Below are positions 8,642 through 17,520 of a DNA stretch of 64,000 bases, in pieces. Within the stretch, counting starts at the first letter, position 1; every line of letters starts with the position of its first letter. The notes beneath the pieces are model-generated. The model saw only the letters and a list, made by a program, of their open reading frames with translations. It was not told where the DNA came from and did not search any database. The position numbers and the translations under genes were made by a program. This DNA is from Shinella curvata (GTDB lineage: Bacteria > Pseudomonadota > Alphaproteobacteria > Rhizobiales > Rhizobiaceae), in NCBI RefSeq assembly GCF_022899935.1, contig NZ_JALJCJ010000005.1, forward strand, positions 248,001-312,000, given 5' to 3'.

Positions 8642-9466
8642 CTAGCGCCAGAACTCCGGCAAGGCCTCTGCCAGACGCGGGCCGAGCCGGAGGGGCGCGA
8701 CCTTTTCGGCAAGGCCCGTGCGGTCGGAAATCTCGACCGCGAGGCCGCAGATCGTCGCCGGCCCGGAAGCCGCTTCGAAGCGGCCTTTCGGCATTTTCGA
8801 GATGAAGCGGTTGAGCGGCTCTTCCTTGTCCATGCCGAGCGAGGAATCGTAGTCACCGCACATGCCGGCGTCGGACATATAGGCGGTGCCCCCGTTCAAT
8901 ATCTGGCAATCGGCCGTCGGCACATGGGTATGCGTGCCGACGACGACGCTGGCGCGGCCATCGACGAAATGGCCGAAGCACTGCTTCTCGCTCGTCGCCT
9001 CCGCATGGAAGTCGAAGATGACGGCGTCCGCCTGCTCGCCGAGCGGGCAGGAGGCGAGGATCGTCTCGCCGGCGGTAAAGGGATCGTCGAGTTCAGGATG
9101 CATGAACACGCGGCCCATGACATTGGCCACGAGAACGCGCGCACCGTTGCGCGCGATGAAAAGGTTCGCGCCGCGGCCGGGCGTGCCGACGGGATAATTG
9201 GCGGGACGCAGGAACTGGTCGTGCCGGCCGGCGAAGCCGACGGCCTCCTTCTGGTCCCAGACATGGTTGCCAGTCGTCACAACGTCGGCGCCTGCATTGA
9301 TCGTCTCGAGGAAAATCTCCTCGGTGATGCCGAAGCCGCCGGCGGCATTTTCCCCGTTGACGACGACGAAATCCAGCTTGAAGTCGCTGATCAGCCCCGG
9401 CAAGCGCTCCCAGACGGCTGTCCGTCCGGTCTTGCCCACCATGTCGCCAAGAAAAAGAAAACGCAT
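8642..9466 (-). CDS. YmdB-like metallophosphoesterase (TIGR00282 family)
   Basis: Calcineurin-like phosphoesterase of the YmdB/TIGR00282 family; characterised members hydrolyse 2',3'-cyclic nucleotides. 274 residues. Metal-ligand positions are visible: D8 (FLGDMVG), NGEN (37-40), TTGNHVWD (64-71), FDFHAEATSEK and GTHTHVPTAD. It is 9 bases downstream of the cyclo-ligase gene and on the same strand, so co-transcribed. Confidence 0.92.
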   Translation of the reverse strand: MRFLFLGDMVGKTGRTAVWERLPGLISDFKLDFVVVNGENAAGGFGITEEIFLETINAGADVVTTGNHVWDQKEAVGFAGRHDQFLRPANYPVGTPGRGANLFIARNGARVLVANVMGRVFMHPELDDPFTAGETILASCPLGEQADAVIFDFHAEATSEKQCFGHFVDGRASVVVGTHTHVPTADCQILNGGTAYMSDAGMCGDYDSSLGMDKEEPLNRFISKMPKGRFEAASGPATICGLAVEISDRTGLAEKVAPLRLGPRLAEALPEFWR

Positions 9467-9475
9467 CTGATTGCC

Positions 9476-10060
9476 TTACGAAACCGGTTGGAACATACGG
9501 AAACCGCTTTCGGTGAGGATCGCGTCCAGCGCGACGTCATGCGGTTCCGCGGGTACTGATGCCACTTCCTGGCAGTCGAAGGCAATGCCGATGAGTTTTG
9601 GTGCATGGCCTTTCGCCTTCAGCCGGTCGATGGCGCGGTCGTAATGCCCGGCACCGTAGCCGATGCGGTGGCCTGCCTTGTCGAAAGCCGAAAGCGGCAC
9701 CAGCAGGATATCCGGATCGAGCACCGCGGCCTCCTCTCCAGGCCCCGTCGTGCCGAAGCCGGTCTTGACGACCGGCGCGCCCACGACGAGTTCGCGAAAG
9801 ATGATGGTCTCGCGGTCGAGCACCACAGGCAGGCAGAGCCGTGCTCCGCGGGTGCGGAAATGCGCCATCAGCGGGCGAATGTCGGCTTCCGAACGGATCG
9901 GCCAAAAACCCGAGATCACCGTGCCGGGCACAAACTCCAGGCGGTCTCCCGCATGCTCCACCATGGCAAGGCTGCCCTCGATACGCGCTTGTGGCGTCAT
10001 CGCATCGCGCAGTGCCAGCCGCTCGTTGCGGATCGCCGCCTTCTTCTCCCTGGATGTCAC
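9476..10060 (-). CDS. 5-formyltetrahydrofolate cyclo-ligase
   Basis: Converts 5-formyl-THF to 5,10-methenyl-THF with ATP, returning stored folate to the one-carbon pool. 194 residues, normal length. N-terminal REKKAAIRNERLALRD, FWPIRSEADIRPL and the substrate/ATP motif GYGAGHYDR (about 137-145) are present. The start is GTG (10058-10060) with GGAG 8 bases upstream. In alphaproteobacteria this gene commonly lies next to the 6S RNA and zapA; here those are about 6 kb away across the tal/RTX block. Confidence 0.93.
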   Translation of the reverse strand: MTSREKKAAIRNERLALRDAMTPQARIEGSLAMVEHAGDRLEFVPGTVISGFWPIRSEADIRPLMAHFRTRGARLCLPVVLDRETIIFRELVVGAPVVKTGFGTTGPGEEAAVLDPDILLVPLSAFDKAGHRIGYGAGHYDRAIDRLKAKGHAPKLIGIAFDCQEVASVPAEPHDVALDAILTESGFRMFQPVS

Positions 10061-10247
10061 TGTTGTCTCCGGCCTGATTTCAGCGTGGCTTACCAGCTAG
10101 CAGCGGCGGAAGGCAAATTCCCTTCCTTTTGCGACACGGCAAGACATGCCCCGCAATGATACAAAGTGGCGAAAAACGGCCTGCGCTCGTTAAGCATTGG
10201 AACAGCTTGTGCTTTGCCACGGCCGACCGAGCCCCTAAGCGGGGGGC

Positions 10248-10469
10248 ATGTCTTCGGAAAATGATCTTTCCCCTCCGCCTGAACTGACCGAACTTGAAAG
10301 ACGGTGTCTTTTCCTCGCCGCCCATGGCAGGACGCCGTCCGAGATCGTGCTCGAAACCGACCTGACGATGCCGCGTGTCGCGGAAGCCATGCGCGGTGCA
10401 ATCGACAAATTGGGCGCGCGCAACGTGACGGGCGCCGTCACCCGCGCCGTCCGTCTCAATCTGCTATGA
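10248..10469 (+). CDS. Orphan LuxR-type helix-turn-helix protein
   Basis: 73 residues that consist almost entirely of a LuxR/GerE DNA-binding domain (LTELERRCLFLAAHGRTPSE, then IDKLGARNVTGAVTRAVRL at the C-terminus). No sensor or receiver domain is attached. The ATG at 10248 follows a GCGGGGGG ribosome site. It is divergent from the cyclo-ligase gene and convergent with the SorC regulator. Target genes cannot be inferred. Confidence 0.8.
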   Translation: MSSENDLSPPPELTELERRCLFLAAHGRTPSEIVLETDLTMPRVAEAMRGAIDKLGARNVTGAVTRAVRLNLL

Positions 10470-10475
10470 AGGTGA

Positions 10476-11462
10476 TCACGCCGCGGCAGAGGCCTCCGCC
10501 AGCCGCAGCATCGCCGTTGCCGCCCCCTCGTCGGTGATCAGCGTGTTGCAGCCGATACGGCGGATCGTGGCGCGGATGGCCGGCGCCCGGTGCGCGCCCC
10601 CCGAGACCAGCACGATGTGACGCGCCTTCTTGACCGTATCCAGGTCGATCGACATGACGCGGTGGCGGATCGGATGGTCGATCGTGTGGCCTTCGGCATC
10701 GAGAAAATTGCACATCGTATCGCAGACGCAGCCCGCCGCGATCAGTTCGTCCAGCTCGTGCCGGGCGATGAAATCACGGGAGAGCGAACTCGCTCGCGGC
10801 CCGATATCACCACAGCTCACCACGGCGATATCCATGTTTTCCGCCAGATCGAACAGGGTCCTCAGACCGCATTTCTCGATGAGGCTGCGCTTGGTCTCGC
10901 GGGAATCGACAAGCAGCGGCGCGAGAAAGAGATAACACTCCGCCCCGAGCTGGCTCGCCAGTCGCCAGGTATATTCGATCGGATTGATGTGGTGCGCCTC
11001 GACGACCCCGCCGAGCAGCGACACCACCTTCACCCGCTCGCGCCGCGCCGGGCGAAAGCTGGCGAGCGAGGCCGTCAGCGTCCGCCCCCAGCCGACACCG
11101 ACCGTGCAATCGTCCGGAATGGCTTCCGTGAGGAACTGGCCAAGCGCCAGACCGACGCCCTTGGCCGTGGCCTCCGCGCTTGCGGCGGCCGGCACGACGA
11201 CCGCCTCATCGAGGCCATAGGCTTTTTCCAGCCGCACGGCGAGTTCGACGCAATCGCCGACCCCTTCGTTGATCCATATCTGCACTTCGGAACGTTTCAG
11301 CGCCTCATCGAGCATGCGCACGACCGTGGTGCGACTGACGCCGATCTTCTCCGCCACATCCTTCTGGGTGAGACCCTGATTGTAGTAGAGCCACGCGGCT
11401 CTCAGCCTCAGAGCCGTCGATTCCGAATAGGCCGTATGTGTGTCGCGCCGGAGCCTGGCCAC
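10476..11462 (-). CDS. SorC-family sugar-binding transcriptional regulator
   Basis: Tetrameric SorC/DeoR-type regulator: N-terminal helix-turn-helix (about residues 17-55, GLTQKDVAEKIGVSRTTVVR) and a sugar-phosphate-binding domain resembling glucosamine-6-P isomerase (GVGWGRTL, VSLLGG, CGDIGPRASSL, VSGGAHRAPAIRA). I place the start at GTG 11460-11462 because GGGAGG is 4 bases upstream; a TTG at 11483 is the alternative. It is divergent from transaldolase, so it probably regulates tal in response to a phosphosugar, and itself. Confidence 0.88.
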   Translation of the reverse strand: MARLRRDTHTAYSESTALRLRAAWLYYNQGLTQKDVAEKIGVSRTTVVRMLDEALKRSEVQIWINEGVGDCVELAVRLEKAYGLDEAVVVPAAASAEATAKGVGLALGQFLTEAIPDDCTVGVGWGRTLTASLASFRPARRERVKVVSLLGGVVEAHHINPIEYTWRLASQLGAECYLFLAPLLVDSRETKRSLIEKCGLRTLFDLAENMDIAVVSCGDIGPRASSLSRDFIARHELDELIAAGCVCDTMCNFLDAEGHTIDHPIRHRVMSIDLDTVKKARHIVLVSGGAHRAPAIRATIRRIGCNTLITDEGAATAMLRLAEASAAA

Positions 11463-11553
11463 GTCGCCTCCCTGTGTCTGCAAGCGTTCTGCGCACAGCT
11501 TAGCACAGCGAATGAAAAATGCGACATATGTTCAGAAGATTTGGCAAAAGTGC

Positions 11554-11582
11554 TTGACTTTCGTCCCCGGAAACGATGATAG
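11554..11582 (+). promoter_or_regulatory. Predicted tal promoter (TTGACT-17 nt-TGATAG)
   Basis: A sigma70-type -35 TTGACT at 11554-11559 and -10-like TGATAG at 11577-11582 are separated by 17 bases. They lie in the divergent region between the SorC regulator and tal. The palindrome ACATATGT just upstream (about 11524-11531) is a possible operator half. Confidence 0.5.
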
Positions 11583-11750
11583 TCGCCTCGGATCAGCTGG
11601 CGGAACTCCGCCGGAAGATTGGTTGTGCCAGCGCACACGGCGGCTGAAACAGGAAGCACGGTCGCCGGGTGCGCTTTCACAGGGAACATGGAGGAGGGCT
11701 TGACGTTTCCAAGGGAAACCGGCCCGCAACAACCATTCGGGATTTCGGAT

Positions 11751-12713
11751 ATGACGTCCAAGCTTGAACAACTCCGCGCCATGACCACCGTCGTGGCAGA
11801 TACCGGCGACATCGAAGCCGTGCGCCGTCTGAAGCCGGTCGATTGCACCACCAACCCCACCATCGTTCTAAAGGCGCTCGGCACGCCGATGTTTGCCGAT
11901 ACCGTCACCGAGGCCATCCGCTGGGGCCAGTCGCAGGGCGGCAGCCGCGAAGGCGTCGTCTCGGCCGTTGCCGACCGCCTGGCGATTTCTGTCGGCGCAG
12001 CGCTTTCCGAGCTGGTGCCGGGCCGCGTCTCGACCGAAGTCGACGCCGACCTCTCCTTCGACACCGAGGCCTCCATCGCCAAGGGCCGCGAGATCATCAA
12101 GGCCTATGAGGCGCGTGGCATTGCCCGCGATCGCATCCTCATCAAGCTCGCCTCCACCTGGGAAGGCATCCGCGCCGCGGAAGTCCTGCAGAAGGACGGC
12201 ATCGACTGCAACCTGACGCTGCTCTTCAACAAGGCCCAGGCGATCGCTTGCGCCGATGCCGGCGTCTTTCTCATCTCGCCCTTCGTCGGCCGCATCCTCG
12301 ACTGGCACGTCAAGGCGAGCGGCAAGACGTTTTCGGCGGAAGAAGATCCGGGCGTGCTCTCGGTCCGCGCAATCTATGACTACTACAAGTCCAACGGCAT
12401 CAACACGATCGTCATGGGCGCCTCGTTCCGCAACACGGGCGAGATCGAAGCGCTGGCCGGCTGCGATCGCCTGACCATCAGCCCGGCCCTGCTCGAAGAG
12501 CTCGACGCGGCAGAGGGTACGCTGGAGCGCAAGCTCTCGCCGGAGACCTTCTCCAAGGTCGCGCCTGTCAAGGTCGACGAAAAGGCCTTCCGCTGGATGC
12601 TGAACGAAGATGCCATGGCCACCGAAAAGCTCTCCGAAGGCATCCGCGCCTTCGCGAAGGACCTCGGCAGCCTGCGCGCCATGATCGACAAGGAACTGAA
12701 GGCCGCCGCATAA
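11751..12713 (+). CDS. tal: Transaldolase, TalB type
   Basis: Transfers a dihydroxyacetone unit between sedoheptulose-7-P and glyceraldehyde-3-P in the non-oxidative pentose phosphate pathway. 320 residues. The Schiff-base lysine is K132 in [21 protein letters not shown] (31-38) and the [11 protein letters not shown] segment are also intact. I use the ATG at 11751, giving the family N-terminus MTSKLEQLR; a TTG at 11700 with an excellent GGAGGAGG site would add 17 residues. It is divergent from the SorC regulator and ends at a strong terminator. Functional partner of transketolase encoded 5 kb away. Confidence 0.96.
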   Translation: MTSKLEQLRAMTTVVADTGDIEAVRRLKPVDCTTNPTIVLKALGTPMFADTVTEAIRWGQSQGGSREGVVSAVADRLAISVGAALSELVPGRVSTEVDADLSFDTEASIAKGREIIKAYEARGIARDRILIKLASTWEGIRAAEVLQKDGIDCNLTLLFNKAQAIACADAGVFLISPFVGRILDWHVKASGKTFSAEEDPGVLSVRAIYDYYKSNGINTIVMGASFRNTGEIEALAGCDRLTISPALLEELDAAEGTLERKLSPETFSKVAPVKVDEKAFRWMLNEDAMATEKLSEGIRAFAKDLGSLRAMIDKELKAAA

Positions 12714-12738
12714 GGCAACCGACAGCCCCGAAAACAAG

Positions 12739-12766
12739 AAGGCCGCCCTCGGGGCGGCCTTTGTCT
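12739..12766 (+). terminator. Intrinsic terminator of tal
   Basis: AAGGCCGCCC and GGGCGGCCTT form a 10-base-pair stem with a tiny loop, followed by a T-rich run. Confidence 0.85.
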
Positions 12767-12887
12767 TTCATGGTTTAGCCAAAGCAAATCAACACTCCGA
12801 CGAGACTCGCGAGTGTGCAAGCTCGCCGCCTCGCCATTCACCAAAGCGAAACCTCGCGAAAGCCGGAACGCACCCTTCAGGTTCGCG

Positions 12888-15800
12888 CTACAGAATGAAA
12901 TCGCTCGCCTTCATCGCCAGGCTGAGATCGAGCCTGATGGCAAAGTCGGCTTTGCCGTCGCCGTTGGTGTCGCCCAGGATGATTGTGTCCCCGGACTTCA
13001 GCACATAGCGAAGTTCGCCCGCCTTCTTGTGGAACGCGTCCGTCTCGATGAAGGTAAAGGCATCGTCCGCCTGCGTCCTCGTATTGGCATCGATACCGTC
13101 AAGATCGATCTTGTCGCCCTGCTTGCGCGAGAAATCGTAGATGGCGTCACGGCTGCCGGCAGCGACAACGCTGGCCCCCTGCACCGCCAGAAAGACGAAT
13201 GTATCGGCGCCCGACCCGCCGTAAAGCTTGTCCCGACCACCGCCGTTGCCGCCGATCAGCGTATCGTCGCCGGCACCGCCCTTCAGCGTGTCGACGCCGC
13301 CCCTGCCGTTCAGCGTGTTGTCCGCACGGTTGCCGACAATGACGTTGTTGAGGCCATTGCCGGTCCCGTTGATCTGCGCAGAACCTGAAAGCGTCAGGTT
13401 CTCGACATTGGCCGAGAGGGCGTATGAAACCGACGCCCTCACGAGATCGGTCCCCTCTCCGGCTTTTTCGACGACCTTGTCCCTTGCATTGTCGACGCCA
13501 TAGGTATCGTTGCCCGTGCCGCCGACCATGCGGTCGGCTCCTGCCCTGCCATTGATCACATTATCGGCGGCATTGCCGATGATGACATTGGCAAGGCCGT
13601 TGCCCGTGCCGGAAGTCGCCGTTCCCAGGAGCGTCAGATGCTCGACATTGGCGGAAAGCGCATAGCTGACCGAAGCCTTGACGAGATCGGTCCCGGCCCC
13701 CGTCCATTCGACGACCTTGTCCCTTGCATTGTCGACCACATAGATGTCGTTGCCCTTGCCGCCCGACATGCGGTCGGCCCCTGCCCTGCCGTCGAGCGTG
13801 TTTCCGGCGGCGTTGCCGCTGATGAGATTTGCGAGGCCGTTGCCCGTGCCGTTGATCTTTGCCAGCCCCGTCAGCTTCAGATTTTCGACATTCGCGCCAA
13901 GTGTGTAGGTGAGGGAAGACCTGACGAGATCCGTGCCCTCTCCCGCCGCCTCGACCACAATATCCCCGGCATTTTCAACGAAATAGGTGTCGTTTCCCTT
14001 GCCGCCGAGCATCCGGTCGGCGCCCGTCCTGCCGTTGAGCAGATCGGTGCCGGCATAGCCGTAGAGGATATCGCGATGAATGCTGCCCTTCAGGCTGTCA
14101 TTGCCGGGCGTGCCCTTGAAGATGTCAGGTTCGATGCCCCTGACCGTCACCGTTACGTCAGCCGTCGTTTTGCCGCCATGACCGTCGGAAACGGTGTAGC
14201 GGATGATCACGGTACGTGTCTCGTCGGCTGCGATGTTCTGGTTGGGCGCTTTTGTAGGATCATAGACCAGCCGGCCGTCCGCCCGGATCGAAACGCTGCC
14301 GAAACCGGACCGGACGGATGCGGAGAGGATGGAGAGTTTGTCGCCGTCATCGTCATGGGCGGCGGACAGCACATCGATGGAAACCGCCGCATTCTCGAAC
14401 GTCCGGGCAGCGATATTTGCCGGAAGTTCTGGCGCGTCATTGAGGTTCTTGACCGTCAGCGTGAAGACCTCGCTGACGGAAAGACCGCCCTTGTCGGTCG
14501 CGGTGATGCGCACGGACAGCCCACCGACGTCGCCTTTTTGCGGTGTGCCGGAGAAAGTGCGCGTGGCCGCGTTGAAATGCAGCCAATCCGGCAACGCGCC
14601 ACCGCCGGCAAGCGTGGCCTTGTAGGTGAGCGTGTCAAGTGCATCGGGATCGGCAAAGATGCCTGCGGGCACGCTGAAAGAAAAGGGTTTAGCCTCCTGC
14701 GCCGTCTGCAGGGCAATGTCCTTGCTGGTCGGTGCGTCATTCAGCCAGAAGGTTCGCTGATAGATGCCCTCGCCATGCGCTCCGTAGACTGTCCAGGTGA
14801 CCACCCAGCCACCGTCCGAAAGCGCGGTGATTTCAGGACTATAGTCGTCGTCCAACCCGCCGGCACTGACCTGCATCTTGCCACCGTTTGCCGTGCCGTC
14901 GGCATTGTAGGCCCGCTGGTAGATGTCGGACCTGTTTCCTTCTGTCGAAAAGTCGATCCAGGTGACCACCCATCCGCCGTCCGAAAGCACCGTGATCTGG
15001 GGGTCGATGCCCGTGGCGCTGATGCCGGTCTCTGCGCCCTGCTTGGTGCCGTTGGCATGGTAGGCTTGCTGCCGCAGGCCCTCCCATCCCAGCCAGGCCA
15101 CGACCCAGCCACCGTCCGGCAGCGCCACCACCTCGGGCAGGCTGATCGCCACGGATTGGGAATTGACCTGGGCTTCGCCACCCTGCCTGCTGCCGTTGGC
15201 GTTGTAGACCTGCTGGTAGATGCCATCTTCACCGGCGTCCTGTTCGGACGACATCCAGGTCACGACCCAGCCGCCGTCCGAAAGCGCCGTGATCTGCGTG
15301 CCGACCTGGAAGCTCGTCGTATAGGTATTGACCCGCACCGCCGCGCCGCGCGCCGTGCCGTCGGCATGGAAAGCCCGCTGGTAGACATCCGTGTCGAGCG
15401 GGTCAGCGTTGATCGAACCATCTGCGGACGACCACATGACGACCCAGCCGCCGTCCGAAAGCGCCGTGATCTGCGGCGCCAGCTGATCGCCGGTCGCTGC
15501 CGTGTTCACCCTGATCTTGCCGCCCTGCGCCGTGCCATCGGCACGGAAGGCCTGCTGGTAGACATCATAGTCGGACGAGGTTCCCCCGGAAGGCCCCTCC
15601 CAGGTGACAACCCAGCCGCCGTCAGAAAGCGCCGTGGTCTGGGCACCGCGCAGGCTCGAAGTATCGAGCGTGGTTTCCGGACCCCTGGCGGCACCATCCG
15701 CACGATAGGCCTGCTGCCGAACGCCACCGGCGCCGAACCAGGAAACGACCCAACCGCCATCGGAAAGCGCCGTCACCAGCGGCCCGTACTGGCCGCTCGC

Positions 15801-16010
15801 CGTGTAGGTGTTGACCCTGGTTTCGCCGCCCTGCTTCGTGCCGTCGGCATTGTAGACCTGCTGGGAAATGTCGAGGTTCGACGCACCCGGCGCATAGGAT
15901 TCCCAGGTGACGACCCAGCCGCCATCCGAAAGTCCCGTGATTTGTGGAAACTGCCTTGAGAAGGCTTCCCCGGTATTGACCCGGCTGATCGTGCCGCTCG
16001 TGATTGCCAT
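12888..16010 (-). CDS. RTX/type I-secreted repeat protein (putative adhesin)
   Basis: 1040 residues, unknown function, probably exported by a type I system and active outside the cell. Layout: eight N-terminal repeats of about 45-60 residues with LSDGGWVVTW cores and YQQxYxADGT ends (27-440); a putative Ig/CADG-like domain (PDALDTLTYKATL); a cadherin-like/VCBS-type segment; three to four 80-residue RTX modules with GGxGNDTYxVDNA and NVExLTLxG; final GGAGDDTLIGGNGG nonapeptides; and a serralysin-type C-terminal domain (DFSRKQGDKIDLDGID). No N-terminal signal peptide, as expected for type I export. The ATG at 16008-16010 has GGGGA upstream; a GTG at 16085 is possible. No hlyBD-like genes are nearby. 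Confidence 0.85.
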   Translation of the reverse strand: MAITSGTISRVNTGEAFSRQFPQITGLSDGGWVVTWESYAPGASNLDISQQVYNADGTKQGGETRVNTYTASGQYGPLVTALSDGGWVVSWFGAGGVRQQAYRADGAARGPETTLDTSSLRGAQTTALSDGGWVVTWEGPSGGTSSDYDVYQQAFRADGTAQGGKIRVNTAATGDQLAPQITALSDGGWVVMWSSADGSINADPLDTDVYQRAFHADGTARGAAVRVNTYTTSFQVGTQITALSDGGWVVTWMSSEQDAGEDGIYQQVYNANGSRQGGEAQVNSQSVAISLPEVVALPDGGWVVAWLGWEGLRQQAYHANGTKQGAETGISATGIDPQITVLSDGGWVVTWIDFSTEGNRSDIYQRAYNADGTANGGKMQVSAGGLDDDYSPEITALSDGGWVVTWTVYGAHGEGIYQRTFWLNDAPTSKDIALQTAQEAKPFSFSVPAGIFADPDALDTLTYKATLAGGGALPDWLHFNAATRTFSGTPQKGDVGGLSVRITATDKGGLSVSEVFTLTVKNLNDAPELPANIAARTFENAAVSIDVLSAAHDDDGDKLSILSASVRSGFGSVSIRADGRLVYDPTKAPNQNIAADETRTVIIRYTVSDGHGGKTTADVTVTVRGIEPDIFKGTPGNDSLKGSIHRDILYGYAGTDLLNGRTGADRMLGGKGNDTYFVENAGDIVVEAAGEGTDLVRSSLTYTLGANVENLKLTGLAKINGTGNGLANLISGNAAGNTLDGRAGADRMSGGKGNDIYVVDNARDKVVEWTGAGTDLVKASVSYALSANVEHLTLLGTATSGTGNGLANVIIGNAADNVINGRAGADRMVGGTGNDTYGVDNARDKVVEKAGEGTDLVRASVSYALSANVENLTLSGSAQINGTGNGLNNVIVGNRADNTLNGRGGVDTLKGGAGDDTLIGGNGGGRDKLYGGSGADTFVFLAVQGASVVAAGSRDAIYDFSRKQGDKIDLDGIDANTRTQADDAFTFIETDAFHKKAGELRYVLKSGDTIILGDTNGDGKADFAIRLDLSLAMKASDFIL
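13330..14060 (-). repeat. Tandem RTX modules of about 240 bp within the adhesin gene
   Basis: Matching segments start near 13330, 13573 and 13813, giving periods of 243 and 240 bases (80-81 residues); a further partial copy follows. Each encodes a GTGNGL...GNDTY...VVE...TDLV...NVE block. Confidence 0.8.
14790..15960 (-). repeat. Eight DGGW repeats in the N-terminal half of the adhesin gene
   Basis: The DNA encoding LSDGGWVVTW recurs eight times at intervals of roughly 130-175 bases. Eight related blades could build a beta-propeller; this is inference from copy number only. Confidence 0.75.
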
Positions 16011-16298
16011 TGTCGCGTCCCCCATGACAGGCACGGCGACAGGATCACCGTCCGCCACCGCGCGCAAATCGTCCCTCAACCACACGCTATACGGGCCTTG
16101 AGGACCCGTTATTCCCCATTTACGAAAGGAACGCGGATTTTCGAGAAAAGTCCAGTCGTGAGTGGCCAGCCGGTTCGCGCAAAAAATCGCCGCGCCCAGC
16201 CCGCATCGACGTGAAAATGGGAAGGTGCGCCGGAGCGCTTGCGGTCCGCCGCGACAGACGAAGCAGGAAAAGTGCGATCCACGGCGACCGATGGAGAT

Positions 16299-16431
16299 TT
16301 ACGATCCTGGGTGCCTACAAACGTAGGTGGGCGCCATATGTCCAAGCCCACGGGCCTGGTCAGGGACAGCTCCCTTTGGATCGAGTATGGCCCCAGGGAT
16401 TGTGGTTCCTGTCGGGAAGCGCAGATCGCAA
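16299..16431 (-). ncRNA. ssrS: Probable 6S RNA
   Basis: Candidate 6S RNA, which binds RNA polymerase holoenzyme in stationary phase. It lies just downstream of zapA on the same strand, the conserved alphaproteobacterial position. The ends can pair (TTGCGATC with GATCGTAA), an inner closing stem forms (CTGGGGCC with GGCACCCAG, one bulge), and a long central arm contains TCCAA/TTGGA, GGGAGCTGTCCC and a CCTAC/GTAGG side hairpin. A TATATC -10-like box (16436-16441) sits 5-10 bases before the predicted 5' end. Boundaries are uncertain; 133 nt is shorter than typical 6S. Confidence 0.55.
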
Positions 16432-16528
16432 CCGAGATATAGGATGAAAGCGGGCGTTTCGCCAGTGGCAATCGTCGAAGCATGTCCAGCAAATATGCGA
16501 ACGGTCGTGCGCCCGCAGATGCGCCGGA

Positions 16529-16900
16529 TCAGTTCGCCTGCGGCTTCCCGTTGAGTTTAGCCGCCATGCCCTGGATCTGGCTGGTCAGCTCGCCGAGCGC
16601 CTGGGCGATCGCCTCCTCGCTGCGCGAAACCTCGCCCATCACGCCTTCGCGGCCCTTGCGCAGATCCTCGGCTTCCTTTTCGAGCTTGCCGAGCCGGCGC
16701 TTCACATCGTTCAGCTCGTCCATGACCATGATGCCGGCCATGACGGTCAGGCGCAGGTCGCCGATCTCACCGAACTGGCTCTTCAGGTGCCCGACATATT
16801 GATCGAAGCCGGCGGCGAGCTCTTCGAGATGCGCCTCCTGCCCCTCTTCGCAGGCCATGCGATAGGCCTTGCCATCAATCTGTACGGTTACCTGTGCCAT
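16529..16900 (-). CDS. zapA: ZapA, cell division protein
   Basis: FtsZ-associated protein that promotes bundling of the Z-ring. 123 residues: an N-terminal globular domain (VTVQIDGKAYRMACEEGQE, then HLEELAAGFDQYV) and a long C-terminal coiled coil (about 55-110). It follows the DUF4164 gene by 18 bases and precedes the probable 6S RNA, the common arrangement in this class. Confidence 0.92.
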   Translation of the reverse strand: MAQVTVQIDGKAYRMACEEGQEAHLEELAAGFDQYVGHLKSQFGEIGDLRLTVMAGIMVMDELNDVKRRLGKLEKEAEDLRKGREGVMGEVSRSEEAIAQALGELTSQIQGMAAKLNGKPQAN

Positions 16901-16918
16901 GCGGATTCTTTCTGCTGA

Positions 16919-17191
16919 TTAGCGGTCGAGCACGGCCCGGATCGTTTCCATGGCCGTGACGAGACGGCGGGAAACCTCGCGGTTGACCTCCTCCAGCCGG
17001 TTGGCGCGGAATTCGGATTGGTCGAGCTCCTGGGCGAGCCGCGAGCGGTCGGTGTTGACACGCCGCACTTCACTCTCCACGTCGCCGCGATCACGCTCGC
17101 GCTCGAAGCGCATGTCGAGCGCATTGTCCAGACTGCTGAGCGCCTTGCGAAGCTCCTCGATCGCTGTCCGAACTGTTTCCCCGTTGGTCAT
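16919..17191 (-). CDS. DUF4164 coiled-coil protein
   Basis: 90 residues, almost all predicted coiled coil with alternating charge (IEELRKALSSLDNALDMRF, RSRLAQELDQSEFRANRLEE). DUF4164 is a family found beside zapA in Rhizobiales. The function is unknown; position and coiled coil suggest a partner of ZapA at the divisome, which is inference. The ATG at 17189-17191 is clear. Confidence 0.85.
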   Translation of the reverse strand: MTNGETVRTAIEELRKALSSLDNALDMRFERERDRGDVESEVRRVNTDRSRLAQELDQSEFRANRLEEVNREVSRRLVTAMETIRAVLDR

Positions 17192-17425
17192 AAAGCCTTC
17201 ACCGGCACTCTCAAAAAACGCGAATCGCCGCCGCCAGCGCCGGTTCTCTCGCTTCGACAGTATTCAACTGCGGGCATGAGCGTCAACAGCGCGGCCGACG
17301 ACGCCATAAACCCGCTGTGGATCAGCCGTTCGGCCGGTTGCAATGAGCGCCTGCGGCAGCTTTTCGCAAAGGCTGAAAAAGGCGGCGGAAATGGCCCTCA
17401 AATGCCGGAAAAACCGCCGAATTCG

Positions 17426-17453
17426 TTGACTCCGACGATGCACCTGCTATGTG
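17426..17453 (+). promoter_or_regulatory. Predicted tkt promoter (TTGACT-16 nt-TATGTG)
   Basis: TTGACT at 17426-17431 and TATGTG at 17448-17453 are spaced 16 bases apart, about 67 bases before the tkt ATG, in the divergent gap between DUF4164 and tkt (17192-17520), which holds no gene. Confidence 0.45.
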
Positions 17454-17520
17454 TCTCCCGCTTCCTAACCGATGCCCAGAAAGGCACCGGGCCCAACACT
17501 CCGAAGAAGACGGAACAGTC

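Noticed and set aside
10108-10130. Terminator-like hairpin GGAAGG-loop-CCTTCC with TTTT on the plus strand
   Set aside because: No plus-strand gene ends here; it lies in the divergent region before the cyclo-ligase and LuxR genes, so a terminator role has no client.
13638-15959. 773-codon open frame on the plus strand, antisense to the RTX gene
   Set aside because: It follows from the repetitive high-GC codons of the real gene; its product is Arg/Asp/Gly-rich, repeat-derived and without any recognised domain.
14790-15960. CRISPR-like array from regularly spaced repeats
   Set aside because: The repeats are in-frame coding blades of the RTX protein, imperfect and with coding spacers; there are no cas genes.
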